The notes under the pieces: generated by a model
What the model saw: the letters and a program-made list of their open reading frames with translations, nothing else
Told to the model about the DNA's origin: nothing
The model's database searches: none
From: Burkholderiales bacterium
GTDB taxonomy: Bacteria > Pseudomonadota > Gammaproteobacteria > Burkholderiales > Burkholderiaceae_C
Direction: 5' to 3'
Assembly (NCBI GenBank): GCA_947448105.1
Contig: CANFNE010000064.1
Coordinates: forward strand, 1-10,462
DNA: 10,462 bases
Translations under genes and position numbers: made by a program
In this document: positions 6,317 through 10,462 of the stretch, in pieces
Numbering within the stretch: position 1 is the stretch's first letter
Layout of the letters: each line of letters begins with the position of its first letter

Positions 6317-7650
6317 AGCGCAAGGGCCGCCGGGGCAAGGACGCCACCGCCCTGGACTTTTTGCCCGATGCGGATGCGATCGAGCGCAGTCCGCTGCCGG
6401 TCTACCTGCGCCGCACGGTGCACCTGCTGGCCTTGGCTTTGCTGTTGTTTGTGGTGTGGGCCAGTTTTTCGGAGGTGGAGCGCATTGTGGTGGCCTCCGG
6501 ACGCTTGGTGAACCCCTTGCCCAACATCGTGGTGCAGCCGCTGGAGACGTCCATCATCCAGAAAATCGAGGTGCGTGTAGGCCAGGTGGTGCACCAGGGC
6601 CAGGTGCTGGCCACGCTGGACCCGACCTTTGCCCAGGCCGATGAGGCGCAGCTGCGCTCGCGCCTGCACAGCCTCGATACCCAAACCCGGGGCCTGAATG
6701 CGGAGCTTTTGGGCAAAAGCACGGCGCCGTCGGCCAAAGACGCCGACGCCGTGCTGCAGGCGCAGCTCTCGCGCGAACGCCAGGCCAACTACGCCGCGCA
6801 ACTGGCCAAGTTGGAACAAAACATGGCCCGTGTGGCCGCGACCATCGAGACCAACCGGCGCGATCAGGGGGTGATGGCGCAGCGCATGAAGTCCTTGAAC
6901 GAGATGGAAGCCATGCAGGAAACCCTGATGGCCCAAAACTTTGGCGCCCGGCTGCAACTGCTCGAAGCCCGCGACCGGCGCCTGGCCGCCGAGCGCGAAA
7001 TGCAATTGGCGAACAACCGCGAGCATGAGTTGCGCAACGAGTTGGCTGCACTTGAGTCTGAAAAGACCGCTTTTACCAAGAGTTGGCGGCAAAAGACCAT
7101 GGAAGACCTGCTCAGCACCGCGCGCGACCGCGACGGTATCAACGAGCAGTTGCAAAAGGCCGACAAGCGCAAACAACTTGTGGCCTTGGTGTCGCCGGTG
7201 GACGCGGTGGTGCTCGACATGGCCAAGCTCTCGCAGGGTTCGGTGGTGCAAGCGGCCGAGCAGATGTTTACCCTGGTGCCCTTGGGCGCGGCGTTGGAAG
7301 CCGAGGTCAAGATCGACGCCCTGGACATTGGCTACATCAAGCCGGGTGATGTGGTGCACATCAAGCTCGACGCGTTTCCGTTTCAGAAACACAGCAGCCT
7401 CGACGGCCAGGTGCGAACCATCAGCGAAGACGCGTTTCGCCGCGACAGCGCAGCGCCCGGCGGGCTTGACGCCTATTACCTCAGCCGCATTGCCTATGGC
7501 GACGCCAAATTGAAAAAAATGCCAGACAAGGCACGACTTTTGCCTGGGATGACGCTGTCTGCCGAAATTGTTGTCGGAAAACGGTCAGTGATGTCTTACC
7601 TCTTGTGGCCCTTAACCAAAGCGATGGACGAATCGATCCGGGAGCCCTGA
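6289..7650 (+). CDS. Type I secretion membrane-fusion (adaptor) protein, HlyD family
   Basis: The periplasmic adaptor links the ABC exporter to a TolC-type outer-membrane channel. The 453-residue product has a basic cytoplasmic N-terminus, one membrane segment near residues 43-60 (TVHLLALALLLFVVWASF), and a first lipoyl-type half with VASGRLVNPLPNIVVQPLET and GQVLATLDPTF. A long Glu/Arg/Ala/Gln-rich coiled-coil hairpin runs roughly from 115 to 295. The second lipoyl half begins around ALVSPVDAVVLDMAKLSQGS, followed by the beta-barrel domain. The C-terminus MSYLLWPLTKAMDESIREP is typical of T1SS HlyD proteins. The ATG at 6289 lies inside the end of the exporter gene (28-nt overlap) with no ribosome binding site, pointing to translational coupling. 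No outer-membrane channel gene is seen in the window. Confidence 0.96.
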   Translation: MEPTDQSHVKRKGRRGKDATALDFLPDADAIERSPLPVYLRRTVHLLALALLLFVVWASFSEVERIVVASGRLVNPLPNIVVQPLETSIIQKIEVRVGQVVHQGQVLATLDPTFAQADEAQLRSRLHSLDTQTRGLNAELLGKSTAPSAKDADAVLQAQLSRERQANYAAQLAKLEQNMARVAATIETNRRDQGVMAQRMKSLNEMEAMQETLMAQNFGARLQLLEARDRRLAAEREMQLANNREHELRNELAALESEKTAFTKSWRQKTMEDLLSTARDRDGINEQLQKADKRKQLVALVSPVDAVVLDMAKLSQGSVVQAAEQMFTLVPLGAALEAEVKIDALDIGYIKPGDVVHIKLDAFPFQKHSSLDGQVRTISEDAFRRDSAAPGGLDAYYLSRIAYGDAKLKKMPDKARLLPGMTLSAEIVVGKRSVMSYLLWPLTKAMDESIREP

Positions 7651-7655
7651 GGCTC
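7642..7655. terminator. Small hairpin at the convergent gene ends
   Basis: GAGCC (7642-7646), loop CTGA and GGCTC (7651-7655) form a perfect 5-bp stem across the adaptor stop codon and the stop codon of the facing small gene. No run of Ts follows on either strand, so intrinsic terminator activity is doubtful. It may be a weak bidirectional barrier. Confidence 0.25.
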
Positions 7656-7887
7656 AGTTGATTCTGAAAATTCTCCAGCCGTTGTCCATTTTGCGAATAC
7701 CGAATTTCCAGCCCAAATCATGACGTTTGATGAAATTTATCGCCGAAACCCGGGCGCTTTGTGCCATTCGGAAGTCGTCTATGAGGATGGAGTCGCCCAC
7801 GCCCATCTGGTTAAACGGGTAGCGGCGTACCGGCGGCATTTGCATGCCGGTTTCGGGGCTGTCAATTTTGATCAGTGTGGTTTGCAT
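7654..7887 (-). CDS. Small orphan protein of unknown function (YPF...VGDS...GWRIFRIN type)
   Basis: The 77-residue product starts at ATG 7885-7887 (MQTTLIKIDSPETG). It contains RRYPFNQMGVGDSILIDDF, then AQSARVSAINFIKRHD, then GWKFGIRKM and a GWRIFRIN end. From memory, small bacterial and phage proteins share the layout YPF..M.VGDSF.V...(S/A-rich helix)...KF..R....G.RVWR. Their function is unknown to me, so none is given. The balanced charged and aromatic content and clean domain-like ends support a real gene. The frame stays open to 8013 upstream, but those extra residues (Arg/Leu-rich) do not resemble the core. Its stop lies 3 nt from the adaptor's stop, in convergent orientation. The weak purine stretch GAAAGA upstream is the only ribosome-binding-site hint. 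Confidence 0.68.
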   Translation of the reverse strand: MQTTLIKIDSPETGMQMPPVRRYPFNQMGVGDSILIDDFRMAQSARVSAINFIKRHDLGWKFGIRKMDNGWRIFRIN

Positions 7888-8167
7888 AGGGTCTTTCGCG
7901 CTGCATCGTGCTCTAAGAGTCGGATGGAGTCCGGAAATCTTGAGCCCTTGCCAAAAAACGCGGCCAAGGCGGCGCAGCAGTGGTCGCTGCAGGGTGATTA
8001 CCGGCGTTACCAAGGTTGCACGCGTTACACCGAAAAGTTAGATAAACCGGTAAATAACCGTGAAAAACACCATAAATTGATAAAATTGGAAAAGAGTTTT
8101 AGTGCCCAGGACGCGCTCCCCGCGCGGCCCTGGCAGGTGCATTTTCCTGGGCGGGGACGCGCGGGAT
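7888..8167. other. Intergenic region with an AT-rich patch, upstream of the giant gene
   Basis: No convincing gene is seen in this stretch, which separates the divergent small gene and the giant repeat gene. About 8029-8103 is strikingly AT-rich compared with its surroundings and holds a CGGT-AAATA-ACCG inverted repeat (8048-8060). Such a patch could serve as a bending or nucleoid-protein site, or hold a promoter for either gene, but no sigma-70 promoter with both elements could be picked out with confidence. Confidence 0.4.
8104..8157. repeat. Interleaved GC-rich inverted repeats just upstream of the giant gene's promoter
   Basis: GCCCAGGA (8104-8111) pairs with TCCTGGGC (8145-8152), and TCCCCGC (8117-8123) pairs with GCGGGGA (8151-8157). 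The two pairings share the bases 8151-8152, so they could form alternative structures. The element ends 10 bp before the sigma-28-type -35 box and could be a terminator for upstream readthrough or a regulatory dyad. No T run follows. Confidence 0.3.
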
Positions 8168-8194
8168 TCAAGGTTTTGGCGTTCGAGCCGATTA
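8168..8194 (+). promoter_or_regulatory. Sigma-28 (FliA) type flagellar late promoter
   Basis: TCAAGGTT (8168-8175), an 11-bp spacer, then GCCGATTA (8187-8194). Against TAAAGTTT-N11-GCCGATAA this is 6/8 and 7/8 with the exact spacing, and TCAAG is also a -35 form I recall for FliA promoters in pseudomonads. Transcription would start near 8201, about 78 nt before the ATG of the giant repeat gene. This predicts that the gene is expressed with the late flagellar genes. Confidence 0.62.
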
Positions 8195-8269
8195 CCGCTT
8201 GTCGAGTTGTCGGTGTGAAAAGTTCTTGCGCGCGCGGCATATGTCCGGCGGCTTGAAATCAAAAAATAT

Positions 8270-8275
8270 AGGTGA
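8270..8275 (+). promoter_or_regulatory. Ribosome binding site of the giant repeat gene
   Basis: AGGTGA is followed by 3 nt and ATG 8279-8281. The spacing is slightly short, but this is one of the clearest Shine-Dalgarno sequences in the window and it fixes the start of the giant ORF. Confidence 0.65.
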
Positions 8276-8278
8276 AAA

Positions 8279-10462
8279 ATGACCACAGTTACTACGCTTA
8301 CCACCGCAGGAATCGCGGCGCTGACTACAGCAGAGGTAGTGGCATTGACGACCGCAGACTTCGCTGTCCTCACCACGGCGCAGGCTTACGCCCTGACAAC
8401 CGAACAACTCCAGGCCATTGAAACCGCCGATTTTGTGGCGATCAAAACTGCCAATTTGCGCGCCCTGACGACCGCCCAGGTGGCCGCGTTGACGACGGCG
8501 CAGCTCGCCGCACTCACCTCGGCGCAGGTGTCGGGTCTGAGTTCGGCGCAAGTCAGCGCCTTGACCACGGCGCAGGTGGCCGCTCTCTCTACCGCAGATA
8601 TGGCGGCCCTGTCCACCGCGCAGGTGACGGCGCTGACCACCCAGCAGCTGCTTGCGCTGGGCACGGACCAGGTCACTGCGCTGACCACCACCCAGGTCAA
8701 GGCCCTGGGCACCAGCCAGGTCGCCGCCCTGAGCACCAGCCAGGTCGTGGCTCTGAGCACGCTCCAGGCCTATGCGCTGGGCACGGCCAGCGCAGCGGCT
8801 TTGACGACGGCACAACTCTTGGCCATGGAAACCGCCGACCTTGCGGCGCTCAACACCGCCAGCCTGCGTGCGCTGTCCGCCACCCAAATCGCCGCCTTGA
8901 CCACCAACCAGTTGGCGGCTCTCACCACAGCACAGTTTGCGAGCCTGACTTCGGCCCAGGCCAGCGCGCTCACCACCAAGCAAGTGGTAGCTCTGACTAC
9001 CGGGCAGGTGGTCGCAATGGGCACCGCCCAAGCGGCCGCGCTCACCACCGCGCAAATCGTGGCCCTGGAGACGGTCGACCTCGCGGCCCTCACTACGGCC
9101 AATCTGCGCGCCCTGTCCACCGCCCAGGTGGCAGTGCTCACTACCAGTCAGTTTGCGGCCTTGACGACCGCGCAAGTCGCCAATCTCACCACCGCACAAA
9201 CGGCAGCACTGACGACCAACCAGGTGGTCGCCCTCACCGCAGCACAAGCCGCAGGCCTGAGCACGGCCAATGCCAGCGCCTTGGGCACCGGCCAATTGGT
9301 GGCCCTCAAAACCTCCAATTTGGCGCTTTTGACGACCGCCAACATCCGGGCCCTGTCCACGGCACAAGTGGCCGCGCTCACCACCAGCCAAATTGCGGCC
9401 CTGACCACGGCACAAGCCTATGGACTGAGCACCGCCAACGCCGGTGCGCTCACCACCGCCCAGCTGGTCAGCCTGAAAACGGCCAACCTCGCGGTCTTGA
9501 CCAGTGCCAGCCTGCAGGCGCTGTCTGCCACGCAGGTGGCAGCACTCACGACCGCCCAAATCGTGGCGCTCACCACCGCCCAAGCCTATGGCTTGAGCAC
9601 GGCCAATGCCAACGCGCTGACCACGGCCCAACTCGTCGCCATGGAAACCGCAGACCTGGCCGCCTTGACTACGGCCAACCTGCAATCCTTGTCGACGGCG
9701 CAAGTCGCTGCGCTGACCACCAGCCAGATTGCGGCACTCACCGCTACGCAGGCTGCGGGACTGAGCACCGCCAATGCCAATGCATTGACGACGGCCCAAC
9801 TGCTGGCATTGACGACGGCCGATCTGGCCGCTCTGAGCACTGACAATCTGCGTGCCCTGTCGACCAGCCAAGTGGTGGCGCTGAGCACGGCCCAGGTGGC
9901 GGCTCTCACGACGGCTCAACTCGTAGGCCTGACGACGGCCCAAATAGCTGCGTTGTCAACACGCCAAGTGGTGGCGCTGGGCACCAAACAAGTGGCGGGA
10001 CTGAGCACCGCCAACGCCGCCGCCCTGAGCACCAGCCAGATTGCGGCATTAGAAACGGTGGACTTGGTGTCCTTGAGCACGGCCAATCTGAAAGCCCTGA
10101 GCACAGACCAAGTCGCCGCCCTGACCACCGCCCAAACGGTGGCCCTGACGACGGCGCAACTCCAAGCCCTGACCACTGCCCAAACCGCAGCCCTGACCAC
10201 CAACCAAATCGTTTCCCTGTCCACCGCCCAGGCGTATGGCCTGAGCACAGCCAACGCGGCTGCCCTGAGCACCCGCCAAGTCGTGGCCCTAGAGACGGCT
10301 GACTTGGTGTCCCTGACTACGGCCAACGTGCGCGCACTCACAACGGCCCAGGTCGTGGCACTGACCACCGCCCAGACGGTGGCGCTGACCACCGCGCAGC
10401 TCCAAGCCCTGAGCACCACACAAACCGCAGCCCTGACCACCAACCAGATCGTGGCCCTGACC
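8279..10462 (+). CDS. Giant octapeptide-repeat protein, predicted type I secretion substrate (C-terminus beyond window)
   Basis: The frame from ATG 8279 is open for 728 codons to the window end. After MTTVTT the whole visible sequence is an octapeptide array: 90 full copies of a pattern like L-(T/S)-T-A-(Q/N/D)-x-x-A, with Leu first in 85 copies and Thr third in about 82. There is no signal peptide, Cys, Trp, Pro or His, and few charges. The repeats start at residue 7, so no LapA-like N-terminal retention module is present. Synonymous codons vary freely between copies, so selection has kept the protein pattern. Position after the exporter and adaptor genes, composition and lack of an N-terminal signal fit a type I substrate, whose C-terminal signal would lie outside the window. 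I do not recognise a named family. Thr plus Gln/Asn/Asp three residues on resembles a helix N-capping box, so a solenoid of short helices is possible; a beta-solenoid is the alternative. A sigma-28-type promoter and a ribosome binding site precede it. Confidence 0.92.
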   Translation, partial: MTTVTTLTTAGIAALTTAEVVALTTADFAVLTTAQAYALTTEQLQAIETADFVAIKTANLRALTTAQVAALTTAQLAALTSAQVSGLSSAQVSALTTAQVAALSTADMAALSTAQVTALTTQQLLALGTDQVTALTTTQVKALGTSQVAALSTSQVVALSTLQAYALGTASAAALTTAQLLAMETADLAALNTASLRALSATQIAALTTNQLAALTTAQFASLTSAQASALTTKQVVALTTGQVVAMGTAQAAALTTAQIVALETVDLAALTTANLRALSTAQVAVLTTSQFAALTTAQVANLTTAQTAALTTNQVVALTAAQAAGLSTANASALGTGQLVALKTSNLALLTTANIRALSTAQVAALTTSQIAALTTAQAYGLSTANAGALTTAQLVSLKTANLAVLTSASLQALSATQVAALTTAQIVALTTAQAYGLSTANANALTTAQLVAMETADLAALTTANLQSLSTAQVAALTTSQIAALTATQAAGLSTANANALTTAQLLALTTADLAALSTDNLRALSTSQVVALSTAQVAALTTAQLVGLTTAQIAALSTRQVVALGTKQVAGLSTANAAALSTSQIAALETVDLVSLSTANLKALSTDQVAALTTAQTVALTTAQLQALTTAQTAALTTNQIVSLSTAQAYGLSTANAAALSTRQVVALETADLVSLTTANVRALTTAQVVALTTAQTVALTTAQLQALSTTQTAALTTNQIVALT
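8297..10462 (+). repeat. 24-bp in-frame tandem repeat array (octapeptide units)
   Basis: Ninety consecutive 24-nt units, without a gap or an out-of-phase insertion, run from 8297 to 10456 and continue past the edge. Units diverge at DNA level, mostly at third codon positions and at octad positions 2, 4, 6 and 7. There are no unique spacers, so this is a coding repeat rather than a CRISPR array. Confidence 0.97.
8753..10456 (+). repeat. Higher-order repeats of 7 or 10 octads within the array
   Basis: From octad 20 on, the array divides into units that begin with an AQAY/AQAA-like octad, then mostly STANAxA, TTAQLxA, a charged octad (E or K)TA(D/N)Lxx, xTANLRA and STAQVAA. Unit bounds are 8753-8992, 8993-9232, 9233-9400, 9401-9568, 9569-9736, 9737-9976, 9977-10216 and 10217-10456, which is 10, 10, 7, 7, 7, 10, 10 and 10 octads. 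The last two share 63 of 80 residues by eye. Octads 1-19 follow the pattern less clearly. Confidence 0.85.

Noticed and set aside
7998..8005. Sigma-28-like GCCGGTAA on the minus strand for the orphan small gene
   Set aside because: The sequence at the -35 position is CGCGTGCA, not TAAAG-like.
8131..8146. Second sigma-54-like site TGGCAGG upstream of the giant gene
   Set aside because: The -12 part reads TTTTC and lacks the essential GC at the right spacing.
8192..9943. 583-codon open frame on the minus strand across the repeat array, rich in Gly/Arg/Gln
   Set aside because: It is the antisense shadow of the octapeptide array. A 24-nt in-phase repeat makes every frame periodic and keeps stops away. 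The plus-strand frame has a ribosome binding site and a promoter and runs to the edge.
8297..10462. CRISPR array or microsatellite
   Set aside because: The units are contiguous without spacers and diverge at synonymous sites while keeping an amino-acid pattern.
8297..10462. Pentapeptide-repeat or TAL-effector-like repeats
   Set aside because: Pieces such as ADLAA, TANLRA and LTTAQVVA look similar locally, but the period is strictly 8 residues, not 5 or about 34, and no TAL-type variable pair or flanking domains are present.
1..10462. tRNA, rRNA, insertion sequence or transposase remains
   Set aside because: None were recognised on either strand.

Overview
The window looks like a stretch of a GC-rich betaproteobacterial chromosome, probably a Burkholderiales/Comamonadaceae-like organism. 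This is judged from the style of the FliF, FliE and HlyB/HlyD proteins and from codon use; no database search was possible. It joins a flagellar basal-body locus to a type I secretion locus with a very large repetitive substrate.

Left half (1-3836, all minus strand). Reading right to left there is a small cysteine-rich protein, then a sigma-54-type promoter that matches the consensus perfectly, then a sigma-54 activator of the FleR/FlrC kind, fliE, and fliF running off the left edge. The order regulator-fliE-fliF is that of the fleR-fliE-fliF region of pseudomonads and vibrios. The activator's N-terminal domain looks like a receiver that has lost its phospho-accepting Asp, and no histidine kinase lies beside it.

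Middle (3837-7650, plus strand). A 338-bp divergent region holds a second sigma-54-type promoter (one mismatch, correct GG-N10-GC spacing) and two perfect palindromes. It leads into an HlyB-type ABC exporter with a catalytically dead C39-like domain, overlapping by 28 nt an HlyD-type adaptor. The outer-membrane TolC partner is not in the window. A 77-residue orphan protein of unknown function faces the adaptor gene, converging on it.

Right end (7888-10462). A 391-bp region ends in a good sigma-28 (FliA) type promoter and a ribosome binding site. An open reading frame then runs 728 codons to the window edge without a stop. Apart from six leading residues it is an uninterrupted octapeptide array (90 copies of a pattern like L-T-T-A-Q-V-A-A), grouped into higher-order units of 7 or 10 octads marked by a charged octad. 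It has no signal peptide and no N-terminal retention module, Cys, Trp, Pro or His, which fits a type I secretion substrate.

How it may work together (inference): sigma-54 and the FleR-like activator would switch on the basal-body genes and the exporter. FliA, active once the hook-basal body is complete, would switch on the giant secreted protein. The window would then encode a surface or secreted fibre-like protein timed by the flagellar hierarchy. This is the most interesting hypothesis in the window.
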